Part shown: positions 1 through 7,618 of the stretch, in pieces
How the letters are laid out: each line of letters opens with the position of its first letter
Numbering within the stretch: the stretch's first letter is position 1
DNA from: Chromatiaceae bacterium
Lineage (GTDB): Bacteria > Pseudomonadota > Gammaproteobacteria > Chromatiales > Chromatiaceae
Assembly (NCBI GenBank): GCA_022340805.1
Contig: JAJDNF010000030.1
Coordinates: 62,001 to 126,000, forward strand
DNA: 64,000 nt
Direction of reading: 5' to 3'
Position numbers and translations under genes: made by a program
The notes under the pieces: model-generated
The model's input: only the letters and a program-made list of their open reading frames with translations
Told to the model about the DNA's origin: nothing
Database searches by the model: none

Positions 1-2
1 GT

Positions 3-86
3 CGCGCGATGATGAAGAAGCTGCGCATCTTCGCCGGCCCCGAGCACACCCACCAGGCGCAGCAGCCCAAGCCGCTGGATATCTGA
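3..86 (+). CDS. rplM: 50S ribosomal protein L13, C-terminal fragment
   Basis: The window opens inside this gene; 27 residues and a TGA stop remain. They end in the motif LRIFAGPEH followed by QQPKPLDI, the usual tail of bacterial L13, an early-assembling protein of the large ribosomal subunit. rpsI starts 14 bases downstream, reproducing the rplM-rpsI operon. The start lies outside the window. Confidence 0.9.
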   Translation, partial: RAMMKKLRIFAGPEHTHQAQQPKPLDI

Positions 87-100
87 GAACGGAACTGAGC

Positions 101-493
101 ATGGCACAACAGATGAATTACGGCACCGGCCGCCGCAAGACCTCCACGGCCCGTGTTTTCCTCAACAGCGGCAATGGCAACATCACCGTAAATGGTCGCC
201 CGCTGGACAAATTTTTTGGTCGTGAGACGGCCCGCATGGTGGTCCGCCAGGCGCTGGTGGTGACCGACATGGCCGACAAGGTCGACATCAACGTGACTGT
301 CCTCGGCGGCGGCACGACCGGCCAGGCCGGTGCGATCCGTCACGGCATTGCGCGCGCGCTGGTCGAACACGACGAGGGTATGCGGTCCACGCTGCGCCGC
401 GCCGGCTTCCTGACCCGTGACGCGCGAATGGTCGAACGCAAGAAGGTCGGCCTGCACAAGGCGCGCAAGCGTCCGCAGTACTCGAAGCGCTAA
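101..493 (+). CDS. rpsI: 30S ribosomal protein S9
   Basis: 130 residues, the normal length for S9, which sits in the head of the small subunit with its C-terminal tail reaching toward P-site tRNA. Family signatures are visible: [13 protein letters not shown] near the N-terminus, [19 protein letters not shown] near residues 69-87, and the basic tail [11 protein letters not shown]. It follows rplM by 14 bases and is surely co-transcribed with it. The ATG at 101 gives the standard N-terminus. Confidence 0.98.
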   Translation: MAQQMNYGTGRRKTSTARVFLNSGNGNITVNGRPLDKFFGRETARMVVRQALVVTDMADKVDINVTVLGGGTTGQAGAIRHGIARALVEHDEGMRSTLRRAGFLTRDARMVERKKVGLHKARKRPQYSKR

Positions 494-545
494 TCCGCAG
501 GGTGGGCCTGGGGTCGATACAGACCGACTGGCCACCCTGATCCCT

Positions 546-621
546 TGGGGCGTAGCTCAACTGGCAGAGCGACGGACTCTGACTCCGTAGGTTCGAGGTT
601 CGACCCCTCGCGCCCCAGCCA
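546..621 (+). tRNA. glnX-like: tRNA-Gln (anticodon CTG)
   Basis: A 76-base cloverleaf with encoded CCA. The acceptor stem TGGGGCG pairs with CGCCCCA, with discriminator G and CCA at 619-621. The D stem is GCTC/GAGC, the anticodon stem ACGGA/TCCGT, and the T stem CGAGG/CCTCG with loop TTCGACC. The 7-base anticodon loop CTCTGAC puts CTG at 579-581, reading CAG. The U1-A72 first pair with G73 is typical of glutamine tRNA. A strong terminator follows directly. Confidence 0.95.
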
Positions 622-641
622 ACTCGGAAAAATCATACAAG

Positions 642-662
642 AGCCCCGCAAGGGGCTTTTTT
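642..662 (+). terminator. Rho-independent terminator after tRNA-Gln
   Basis: Six-base stem AGCCCC/GGGGCT with a GCAA loop, followed by six T residues. It lies 20 bases past the tRNA and would end the tRNA transcript, and possibly read-through from rplM-rpsI. Confidence 0.85.
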
Positions 663-851
663 GTTGCGCCACGCGGCCGGCCCGCAACAGGCAGTCCCGC
701 TGGATCACCCGCAAAGATTCGGAAAGCGCTTTAGCATCTGCGCGTAACACGCCATTTTATAAATGTTTTTGTATTTCAAGCATTTGCCGACTGGCGTAGT
801 GTATTGTTTTTGCCACAGGAACCCAATGTGTCGATTTTTTACAAAAAAGAC

Positions 852-880
852 TTGCTTTGTCTCATCGGGACCACTAGTAT
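852..880 (+). promoter_or_regulatory. Probable sigma-70 promoter of the porin gene
   Basis: TTGCTT at 852-857 and TAGTAT at 875-880 are separated by 17 bases. This leaves a leader of about 45 bases before the porin ATG at 932, whose GGAG ribosome site is at 921-924. The surroundings (about 740-900) are AT-rich compared with the rest of the window. Inferred by consensus match only. Confidence 0.5.
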
Positions 881-931
881 TCTCTCCGCACAGCTTTTCT
901 TTCCAACCTAACCTTTTACGGGAGTTCTCAA

Positions 932-1987
932 ATGAACAAAAAGCTTCTCGCCGCAGCCATCGCTGCCGCCGTTGTCGCTGCCCCGGCCGCTTTCGCTGAA
1001 AGCGTCGTGTACGGCAAGATCCATACCTCGTTCGACACCACCGACATGGAAAGCTACGACGTCGATAACAACGAGCTGAACAGCCGCGCCTCGCGTCTGG
1101 GCTTCAAGGGCTCGGAAGACCTGGGCAACGGTCTGAAGGCCATCTACCAGATCGAGCTGCAGGTCAACTCTGACGGCGGTGGCAAGGGCCAGAGTGGCGC
1201 CAACAGCGGCCTCGGCAACTCCTCGCGTAACACCTTCGTCGGTCTGTCGAGCGACTGGGGTACCGTGCTGGCCGGTCGTCATGACACCCCGATGAAGGTC
1301 GCGTTCTACGCCTCGGGCAACGAGATCCTGGGTGACTCCGTGCTCGACCTGAACCTGGGCAACAACCTGAGCTGGTCGCGTTCCAAAGGCGCCCCGATCG
1401 GTGTGTTCCACGAGTACCGTGCCAGCAACGCTGTCGCCTACATATCGCCGAGCTTCGCCGGCTTCACCCTCGCCGGTGCGATCATCCCGGGTGAGGACAC
1501 CAAGTCGCAGAATGCCGAAGGCGACGGCCCTGCTGACCACTACTCGGTGGGTGCCATGTGGGGTGCCAGCGGCCTGAAGGCCAGTGGCGGCTACACCATG
1601 TACAACACCGACAGCAACGATCCGGGCACAGATGACATCGACGTCTGGCAGGTAGGTGCTAGCTGGACCGGCAACGCGTTCCACATCGGCGCCGAGTACG
1701 AAGACACCAGCAACGCGGGCTTCGTCGATGGCCAGGACTACAGCGCCTGGGCCGTCACCGGCAAGTTCACCTTCGGCAACAATGCAGTTGGCGCCGTGTA
1801 CACCGATGCCGAGATGGACAATCAGTATGATTCCAGCGGCTGGGGCGTGAGTGCTGAGCACAACTTCAGCAAGCGTACCAAGGTCTATGCTGCCTATGCA
1901 GACAACACCCTGGACTACGATAGTAAGGTCGGTGGTGGCAGCGACGACGACCAGGTCTTCTCGCTGGGTATGATCCACGACTTCTAA
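932..1987 (+). CDS. General porin, outer membrane beta-barrel
   Basis: 351 residues. A clean signal peptide occupies residues 1-22, ending APAAFA before ESVVYGKIHTS. The mature protein is rich in alternating polar/hydrophobic strands and acidic loops and ends in phenylalanine (MIHDF), the usual C-terminal signal of outer-membrane barrels. It contains SRLGFKGSEDLGNGLKAIYQ, a hallmark of the Gram-negative trimeric porin family (Porin_4). Likely role: diffusion of small hydrophilic solutes or anions; specificity cannot be read from sequence. Monocistronic, with its own promoter and a strong terminator. High expression is suggested by the good ribosome site and C-ending codons. Confidence 0.92.
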   Translation: MNKKLLAAAIAAAVVAAPAAFAESVVYGKIHTSFDTTDMESYDVDNNELNSRASRLGFKGSEDLGNGLKAIYQIELQVNSDGGGKGQSGANSGLGNSSRNTFVGLSSDWGTVLAGRHDTPMKVAFYASGNEILGDSVLDLNLGNNLSWSRSKGAPIGVFHEYRASNAVAYISPSFAGFTLAGAIIPGEDTKSQNAEGDGPADHYSVGAMWGASGLKASGGYTMYNTDSNDPGTDDIDVWQVGASWTGNAFHIGAEYEDTSNAGFVDGQDYSAWAVTGKFTFGNNAVGAVYTDAEMDNQYDSSGWGVSAEHNFSKRTKVYAAYADNTLDYDSKVGGGSDDDQVFSLGMIHDF

Positions 1988-2014
1988 TCGCTGATCAGAA
2001 GATTGTGATCTTGA

Positions 2015-2038
2015 ACGGGGCCTTCGGGCCCCGTTTTT
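2015..2038 (+). terminator. Rho-independent terminator of the porin gene
   Basis: Eight-base stem ACGGGGCC/GGCCCCGT capped by a TTCG tetraloop and followed by TTTT, 27 bases past the porin stop. Confidence 0.9.
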
Positions 2039-2110
2039 CGTTGAGGATCTTTCGGCGGCCGGCGGAATGGTGCCGTCCGCGCGGCGCAGACCGGCTTGCG
2101 CCGCGGCGCG

Positions 2111-2770
2111 TCAGGGCTTGATGATTCTCGCGCCGTTCGGGGTGCCGAGAACCAGCACATCGGCCGGGCGATGCGCGAATATGCCGACGGTCACCACGCC
2201 GGCGAGCTGGTTGATCTGCGACTCCAGCTTCATCGGTTCCATGATCTCGAGGCCATGCACGTCCAGGATCAGGTTGCCATTGTCGGTGACGAAGTTCTCG
2301 CGCAGCACCGGGGTGCCGCCCAGGGCCACCAGCTCGCGCGCGACATAGCTGCGTGCCATCGGGATCACCTCGACCGGCAGCGGAAACTTGCCCAGCACGT
2401 CGACCAGTTTGGTCTCATCTGCGATGCAGACGAACTTCTTGCTCGCGGCAGCGACGATCTTCTCGCGGGTCAGCGCGCCGCCACCGCCCTTGATCAGCTG
2501 CAGCTGCCGATTGGATTCGTCGGCACCGTCCACGTAGACCTCCAGGCCGCCGGTCGCGTTCAGGTCGAGTACCTGGATACCGAGCTTTTTCATGCGCTCG
2601 GTCGAGGCCTCGGAACTCGATACCGCGCCGTCGAAGCGGCCCTTGACGGCCGCAAAGGCGTCGATGAAGTGATTCACCGTCGATCCGGTGCCAACCCCGA
2701 TGATGCCGCCTTCCGGCAGAAATTGAATGGCCGCCTCGGCCGCCTGTCGTTTCAGTTCATCCGCGTTCAT
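2111..2770 (-). CDS. rpiA: Ribose-5-phosphate isomerase A
   Basis: 219 residues, the standard length. RpiA interconverts ribose-5-phosphate and ribulose-5-phosphate, in the pentose phosphate pathway and, in an autotroph, the Calvin cycle. Visible motifs are the phosphate-binding GTGST at residues 27-31, DGADE at 81-85, and [11 protein letters not shown] at 94-104 with the catalytic-base Glu at 103. A GAGGG ribosome site precedes the ATG. It is transcribed away from ilvA, with a 231-base shared upstream region in which I found no convincing promoter. Confidence 0.96.
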   Translation of the reverse strand: MNADELKRQAAEAAIQFLPEGGIIGVGTGSTVNHFIDAFAAVKGRFDGAVSSSEASTERMKKLGIQVLDLNATGGLEVYVDGADESNRQLQLIKGGGGALTREKIVAAASKKFVCIADETKLVDVLGKFPLPVEVIPMARSYVARELVALGGTPVLRENFVTDNGNLILDVHGLEIMEPMKLESQINQLAGVVTVGIFAHRPADVLVLGTPNGARIIKP

Positions 2771-3001
2771 TTGTGCCCTCGTTTGTTCCGGCGCTTGTCG
2801 ACCGTGTGATTGTGGCCGCAGAAGTTATCACCGATTCAGCGCCCGCGGCCACCGCTGCGGGCACGGGCACATCAGGCGCCCGGGGCGCGTGCCGGCCGGT
2901 ATGCGACGCACAACACAATGCTGCCGTAAACTAGTAGGCTGGCCCCAGGCCACGGCGATCCCCCATGTCCGGGGCGCCGTCATCATCCACGCGAGGACCC
3001 A

Positions 3002-4522
3002 ATGTCGCGCACCTATGTTGAAAAGATCCTGCGGGCTCGTGTCTACGACGTCGCCATCGAGTCCGCGCTGGTGCGCGCGACGCGACTGTCGACCCGCACT
3101 GGCAACGAGGTCCTGCTCAAGCGCGAAGACTTGCAGCAGGTGTTCTCGTTCAAGCTTCGCGGCGCCTATAACAAGATCTTCCATTTGCCCGCGGAACAGC
3201 GAGCCAAGGGCGTGATCGCGGCCTCGGCCGGCAATCATGCACAGGGTGTGGCATTGGCGGGCCAGCGTCTCGGTGTAGCGGCCTCGATTGTGATGCCGGT
3301 GACGACGCCGGCCATCAAGGTGGAGACGGTCCGCCACCTTGGCGGAAAGGCCATCCTGCAGGGCGATTCCTATGACGATGCCTACGCACACGCGATGCAG
3401 CTCGCGACAGCGCGCGGACTGACCTTCATTCATCCGTTTGACGATCCTGACGTCATCGCCGGTCAGGGAACGATCGGGATGGAGATCCTTCGCCAGCACG
3501 CCGATCCGATTCACGCGGTCTTTGTCCCGGTCGGTGGCGGCGGCCTGATTGCGGGCGTCGCTGCATATATCAAGCACGTCCGCCCGGAGGTCAAGGTCAT
3601 CGGTGTGGAACCGGACGACGCGCCGACGCTCGAACGCGCGCTGGCTGCCGGGCGGCGGGTCACGCTGCCGCGTGTTGGCCTGTTCGCGGATGGCGTAGCG
3701 GTCAAGCAGATCGGCCAGGAGCCCTTCCGCATCGCACGCAATACGGTAGACGAGGTCATCCTGGTCAGCACCGACGAGATCTGCGCGGCGATAAAGGATG
3801 TGTTCGACGACACGCGCAGCGTTGCCGAGCCTGCCGGGGCATTGGCGATAGCAGGGATCAAGAAGTATGTGGCGCGTGAGCAAGTCAGCGGCGCGACGCT
3901 GATCGGGATTCTGAGCGGTGCGAATGTCAATTTCGATCGTCTGAGGCATATCGCCGAGCGTGCCGAGGTCGGTGAACAGCGCGAGGCGCTTCTGGCGGTG
4001 CAGATTCCGGAGAAGCCGGGCAGTTTTCTCGCGTTCTGCCGGGCGCTCGGCAAGCGCAGCATCACCGAGTTCAACTACCGGTTTTCCGACCAGGTGAGCG
4101 CCCAGGTGTTCTGTGGGGTGGAACTGCGCAACGGTAACGCCGAGCGCGCAGAACTGTTCAAGCAGCTGGCGGAAAAGGGCTTCGAGGTGGTCGACCTGAC
4201 CGACAACGAAACAGCCAAGCTGCATATACGCTATATGGTGGGTGGGCATGCGCCACAGGCCCTGAACGAACGGCTGTTCCGTTTCGAATTTCCGGAGAGA
4301 CCCGGTGCGCTGTTGGACTTCCTCAAGGGCCTGTCGCGTGGATGGAACATCAGCCTGTTTCACTATCGCAATCATGGCGCAGCGTACGGCCGGGTCCTGG
4401 TCGGTATGCAACTCGATCGCAAGGCGGCGCGTGAATTTCGCGCTTATATGGAAAGCGCGGGCTATGTATTCAGTGAAGAGACCGAGAATCAGGCCTACCA
4501 GCTGTTTGCCAAGGGGGGGTGA
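3002..4522 (+). CDS. ilvA: Threonine ammonia-lyase (dehydratase), biosynthetic
   Basis: 506 residues, matching long allosteric IlvA. It deaminates threonine to 2-oxobutyrate, the first committed step to isoleucine. The N-terminal PLP fold-type II catalytic domain covers about 1-320: Schiff-base lysine 51 in FSFKLRGAYNK, SAGNHAQG at 75-82, and a glycine-rich PLP-phosphate loop GGGGL near 178. About residues 325-505 form two ACT-like regulatory repeats, each opening with a PE(K/R)PG motif (PEKPGSF, PERPGAL), so isoleucine/valine feedback is expected. GAGGA lies just upstream of the ATG. A bidirectional terminator follows. Confidence 0.96.
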   Translation: MSRTYVEKILRARVYDVAIESALVRATRLSTRTGNEVLLKREDLQQVFSFKLRGAYNKIFHLPAEQRAKGVIAASAGNHAQGVALAGQRLGVAASIVMPVTTPAIKVETVRHLGGKAILQGDSYDDAYAHAMQLATARGLTFIHPFDDPDVIAGQGTIGMEILRQHADPIHAVFVPVGGGGLIAGVAAYIKHVRPEVKVIGVEPDDAPTLERALAAGRRVTLPRVGLFADGVAVKQIGQEPFRIARNTVDEVILVSTDEICAAIKDVFDDTRSVAEPAGALAIAGIKKYVAREQVSGATLIGILSGANVNFDRLRHIAERAEVGEQREALLAVQIPEKPGSFLAFCRALGKRSITEFNYRFSDQVSAQVFCGVELRNGNAERAELFKQLAEKGFEVVDLTDNETAKLHIRYMVGGHAPQALNERLFRFEFPERPGALLDFLKGLSRGWNISLFHYRNHGAAYGRVLVGMQLDRKAAREFRAYMESAGYVFSEETENQAYQLFAKGG

Positions 4523-4633
4523 GCCGCTGCGCCTGGCCGTCCTGGCGGGGAAGGGCGTGCGTGGCCGGCATGCATGCAGCTGAGCCGTGCACGATCAGGG
4601 TGCCGAGCCGCAGTGTGACTTGCGGCACATGTG

Positions 4634-4663
4634 AAAAAGCCCGACCAGTTGGTCGGGCTTTTT
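4634..4663. terminator. Bidirectional terminator between ilvA and the H1-like gene
   Basis: Near-perfect palindrome: AAAAAGCCCGACC, AGTT loop, GGTCGGGCTTTTT. It has a T-tract on both strands, so it can stop ilvA transcripts and transcripts of the convergent H1-like gene, whose stop lies 19 bases away. Confidence 0.9.
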
Positions 4664-4681
4664 CATCAAGCTGATACTACA

Positions 4682-5065
4682 TCAGACCTTCTTGCGCGGC
4701 GTGACCTTACGGGGTCTCGCCGCTACCTTCTTTTTTGCCGCGGCCTTCTTCCTGGGTGCTGCCTTTTTCTTTGCAGCGGCCTTCTTCTTAGGCGCTGCCT
4801 TTTTCTTTGCAGCGGCCTTCTTCTTAGGTGCTGCCTTTTTCTTTGCAGCGGCCTTCTTCTTAGGTGCTGCCTTTTTCTTTGCAGCGGCCTTCTTCTTCGG
4901 CGCTGCCTTTTTCTTTGCAGCGACCTTCTTCTTGGGTGCTGCCTTCTTCTTTGCAGCGACCTTCTTCTTGGGTGCTGCCTTTTTCTTTGCAGCGACCTTC
5001 CTCGATACCGTGGCCTTCTTGGTCACGGTTTTCTTTCTGGCGGATGCCTTCTTCTTGACTGCCAT
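4682..5065 (-). CDS. Histone H1-like lysine/alanine-rich DNA-binding protein
   Basis: 127 residues, nearly all Lys, Ala and Pro, resembling the C-terminal tail of eukaryotic H1 and bacterial H1-like proteins (AlgP/Hc1 type). After a short lead (MAVKKKASARKK) it consists of about seven tandem 12-residue units, AAKKKAAPKKKV or the same ending in A. It probably binds DNA non-specifically and shapes the nucleoid or tunes transcription. I chose the ATG at 5065 over an in-frame ATG at 5092 because GGAGG lies 6-7 bases before it. The composition would be very basic. The repeat number may vary between strains. Confidence 0.85.
   Translation of the reverse strand: MAVKKKASARKKTVTKKATVSRKVAAKKKAAPKKKVAAKKKAAPKKKVAAKKKAAPKKKAAAKKKAAPKKKAAAKKKAAPKKKAAAKKKAAPKKKAAAKKKAAPRKKAAAKKKVAARPRKVTPRKKV
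4742..4995 (-). repeat. Tandem 36-bp repeat within the H1-like gene
   Basis: About seven direct copies of a 36-base unit encoding 12 residues, with near-identical nucleotide sequence in the central copies. Such in-frame repeats expand and contract by slippage without frameshift. Confidence 0.85.
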
Positions 5066-5105
5066 ATACCCCTCCGGTTGAACAGCTGACATAGACTATG
5101 GCTTG

Positions 5106-5142
5106 AGTATAAACAAGGATAACGAAAATACTAGTTTGTCAA
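5106..5142 (-). promoter_or_regulatory. Possible promoter of the H1-like gene
   Basis: On the minus strand TTGACA (5142-5137) is followed by TATCCT (5121-5116) at a short 15-base spacing, and by TATACT at 5111-5106. The stretch 5090-5220 is notably AT-rich. The exact pairing of elements is uncertain. Confidence 0.35.
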
Positions 5143-5374
5143 CGGCTGTATCGACGTTTGCATTCAAGGCTTTAGAAAAATTTTGCACTTTGTTTTTTGC
5201 GCGCCTTAACGCAGACACGATGTATAGCGTGTGAATCGCATCTACATGGCATTAGATGAAACGTGCGCAAGGTACATGTATGACGACGTGCCAGACATGC
5301 GGCGAGTTGATCGAAGGTGCGCTGTTCGCTGCATACAGCGCGCCTCCACAGTGCAGCCGGTGTCGGTACTCGGG
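5143..5374. other. Gene-free stretch between the H1-like gene and fau
   Basis: Together with the promoter, about 310 bases without a supported gene. The left part is AT-rich; the right part shows only non-conserved open frames. I see no terminator for fau here. Confidence 0.6.
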
Positions 5375-5974
5375 TCAGTGCGTTGGGGTAACCGAATAGA
5401 GATGGTGATCGGTTGCCACGGCGTCGAGCGCGACGTCCCATGGCTCACTGTGCAACTTGTCGACGCGCTGCGATTCGTGCGCCAGTCCGAGCAGGAAGGG
5501 TCGCTTCACGTGTCTGAATCGCCGCACGAACGCGAAGCTGCGGTCGTAGTAGCCGCCGCCCATGCCAAGGCGACGACAGCTGGTGTCGAACCCGAGCAGC
5601 GGGACTATGACCAGGTCGAGCCGGCGTGCTGCGAGTAGCGTACTGCCGCGTGGGACCGGTTCCGGGATGCCGAAGCGGTTGCGAATCAGGGCGTCGCCCG
5701 GACGCCAACGCACAAACCACAATAGACCTGGGCGTAGCGGGTGCAGGACCGGCAGATAGCACGCCTTGCGCATGCGCGCGGCCTGCTCGAGGAGCGGCAT
5801 CGGGTTCAGTTCGCCGTCAGTGCCGAAATACCCGGCAATGCGCCTGGCTCGTCTGAATTTCGGGTGGCGTCGAATCCTGCTCAGTGCGGCCTTGGCTGCC
5901 GCGGCCTGCTCGCGCGAGGAAAGGGCGAGCCGAATCTTTCGCAGTTGCCGGCGCAGTGTCTTTTGATCGCTCAT
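5375..5974 (-). CDS. fau: 5-formyltetrahydrofolate cyclo-ligase
   Basis: 199 residues, the family norm (YgfA/Fau). It uses ATP to convert 5-formyl-THF to 5,10-methenyl-THF, recycling a folate that inhibits glycine/serine enzymes. Motifs: N-terminal basic helix RRQLRKIRLAL, the central GYFGTDGELNP, and the signature GMGGGYYDRSF near residue 145. The ATG at 5974 (MSDQKTLRRQL) is preferred; 44 further in-frame residues upstream lack family character. It follows the 6S RNA gene on the same strand, the conserved ssrS-ygfA arrangement, and may be co-transcribed with it. Confidence 0.93.
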   Translation of the reverse strand: MSDQKTLRRQLRKIRLALSSREQAAAAKAALSRIRRHPKFRRARRIAGYFGTDGELNPMPLLEQAARMRKACYLPVLHPLRPGLLWFVRWRPGDALIRNRFGIPEPVPRGSTLLAARRLDLVIVPLLGFDTSCRRLGMGGGYYDRSFAFVRRFRHVKRPFLLGLAHESQRVDKLHSEPWDVALDAVATDHHLYSVTPTH

Positions 5975-6193
5975 CGATTTGCTGTCTCGCGAATCCTCTG
6001 GGGTACGCGCTGGGCCGCACTGCGGCTCGCGTTGCGGCAAGGGGTGCCCGGATTGTTCAAGCCTAACGCGCATCGGTGGCGATGCAATCAACGCGTACCT
6101 CGGCAATTGCGAGCGCGGCTCGGGTCGATGTGGCTTTTGAGCAGGGTGTCAGTCCGAACGGCGCGGTGCCGAGGGCGAACGAGGGAAGGGAGC

Positions 6194-6382
6194 GGTATCC
6201 CCCGCCTGTGCCGGTGCCTGCCGTCGTCCTTGAACCGTGAGGTTCAAGTGGGACCAAAACGGGCCTTAGGCTTTCCGCTACGAGGCGGACATGCACACTG
6301 GAATCCGTGACTTGGCCCCGAGGTGCGTAAGCATAGGCTCAAGGGAACATCGGGCCTGCTGTCGGACACTGCAGGGGATACC
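6194..6382 (-). ncRNA. ssrS: 6S RNA
   Basis: About 189 bases between zapA and fau, the conserved position. The ends pair as a closing stem: GGTATCCCCTGC (6382-6371) with GCGGGGGATACC (6205-6194), only one G-U pair. Internal landmarks match gammaproteobacterial 6S: a GTTCCCTTGAGCC segment, GCATGTCCG, AAAGCCTAAGGCCCGTTTTGG, and the 3'-proximal hairpin CTTGAACC/GGTTCAAG. 6S RNA mimics an open promoter and sequesters the sigma-70 RNA polymerase holoenzyme, mainly in stationary phase. End positions are from the stem and are approximate. Confidence 0.87.
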
Positions 6383-6407
6383 TGCATACAGGCTAAACCC
6401 AAACGCC

Positions 6408-6722
6408 TCAAAGTTCCAGCTGGGTGCTATCGTTGAGCGCGATTTCGATACGCTCGCGCAGAGAGCGGATTCGCTTGTTGGCCGAACTGGCCGCAGAATC
6501 CTGATCGGACTTTTCCCTGATCAATTCGTGTGCCAGGTTGAGCGCCACCATCACGGCGATGCGATCGGTGCCGATCACCTTTCCGCTGCCGCGTACCTCG
6601 CGCATGCGCGCATCGAGGAAGCGTGCCGCGCTGACCAGTTCGTCTTCGGCGCCAGGGTCGCAGGCGATCCTGTACTCCTTGCCCAGGATGCTCACCGCTA
6701 TCGGTTGATTGACATTGCTCAC
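6408..6722 (-). CDS. zapA: Cell division protein ZapA
   Basis: 104 residues, typical ZapA. It binds FtsZ and bundles protofilaments in the Z-ring. The N-terminal globular part opens VSILGKEYRIACDPG, followed by RFLDARMREVR and GTDRIAVMVALNLAHEL; a C-terminal coiled coil follows (about 70-100). Its ATG overlaps the stop of the upstream zapB-like gene by ATGA, so the two are translationally coupled. The 6S RNA gene follows 25 bases after the stop. Confidence 0.93.
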   Translation of the reverse strand: MSNVNQPIAVSILGKEYRIACDPGAEDELVSAARFLDARMREVRGSGKVIGTDRIAVMVALNLAHELIREKSDQDSAASSANKRIRSLRERIEIALNDSTQLEL

Positions 6723-6952
6723 GCCTCGTCCTCCAGACGCTTGAGCCGGGCAATCATGTCCTCGACCCGATTTTTCGCGTGGTCATTTTTTTCGCTGAGT
6801 CGGTCGCGCTCCGTCAACAGCTCCTGTTCCCGCGCGCGCAGGGTCTTGTTTTCGTCCTTCAGGTGGGTGCAGGCGCGAATCAATTCCTCTACCCGCACCT
6901 CGAGTGCGCGCAGATCCTGCTCCTGAATGCCTTGTTTCTCATGGGTGCTCAT
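6719..6952 (-). CDS. ZapB-like coiled-coil cell division protein
   Basis: 77 residues, almost entirely predicted coiled coil with heptad Leu/Ile/Val positions from about 15 to 75. It matches the small ZapB-like family (TIGR02449) found directly upstream of zapA in many gammaproteobacteria. It probably bridges ZapA/FtsZ with other divisome or chromosome factors. It shares the ATGA junction with zapA. Function is from family and neighbourhood. Confidence 0.8.
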   Translation of the reverse strand: MSTHEKQGIQEQDLRALEVRVEELIRACTHLKDENKTLRAREQELLTERDRLSEKNDHAKNRVEDMIARLKRLEDEA

Positions 6953-7045
6953 GGGTTTGCCGACTATAGAGTCGTCAGCTCAGCCGGGTCAATGGCGCTG
7001 CATGCTACGATTAGCCGCTACCCAACAAAGTTGTGAAATCATCTG

Positions 7046-7618
7046 ATGGTTGTCCCTGATCAAGACACCCTGCCTGACTACGCGACTCTGGCTGCGACGC
7101 TGCGCCGTTGTGGCCTGGTGCAGGGTCCTGCCGAGGTACACGGATTCGCGCTCGGCATGTCCGTGGCCGGCGTTTCGGATCCGCTGAAGGTCTGGCATAA
7201 GGAACTGTATTCGGAGTTCGACGCTGCGGACGTGCTGGCCGGCGAGTGCAGGGCCGCGCTCGATCGCCTGTTCGCCAGCGTGTTCACGCCCCGCGATGCC
7301 GGGGCGCTGCAACTTGCTCTGCTATTGCCGCAGGACATCCTGGTCGACGCCGCGCGCCTCGAGGCGGTGCGCGATTGGTGCCAGGGGTTCCTGTTTGGCT
7401 TCGGGCTCGGCGGCGAGACGGTGAGCAGCAGGCTGTCGGCGGCGGCACAGGAGCTGCTGCGCGATATTGCGGAGTTCACGCGGCTGGATACCGAGGGTGT
7501 GGAAAACAATCCCGAGAACCAGTCCGCCCTGATCGAGATCGAAGAATATCTGCGTGAGGGTGTGATGTTGATCCGCGACGAGATTGGCGATACACGGGGT
7601 GGCGATGAATCTGACTGA
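7046..7618 (+). CDS. ygfB: UPF0149 / YgfB family protein
   Basis: 190 residues. All-helical UPF0149 family with N-terminal LPDYATLAATLRRCGL, VHGFALGMSVAG and central WCQGFLFGFGLGG, a typical YgfB signature. Its biochemical role is not settled; in Pseudomonas YgfB has been linked to control of beta-lactamase expression. It heads the plus-strand ygfB-pepP-ubiH-ubiI operon and overlaps the start of pepP by 14 bases. It is divergent from the zap genes with a 93-base spacer. Confidence 0.9.
   Translation: MVVPDQDTLPDYATLAATLRRCGLVQGPAEVHGFALGMSVAGVSDPLKVWHKELYSEFDAADVLAGECRAALDRLFASVFTPRDAGALQLALLLPQDILVDAARLEAVRDWCQGFLFGFGLGGETVSSRLSAAAQELLRDIAEFTRLDTEGVENNPENQSALIEIEEYLREGVMLIRDEIGDTRGGDESD

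Noticed and set aside
908-1978. Long open frame antisense to the porin (356 residues)
   Set aside because: Shadow of a GC-rich gene; low-complexity translation and no family resemblance, while the plus strand has a signal peptide and porin motifs.
2828-4411. Long minus-strand open frame over ilvA (527 residues)
   Set aside because: Shadow frame; ilvA on the plus strand has complete catalytic and ACT motifs.
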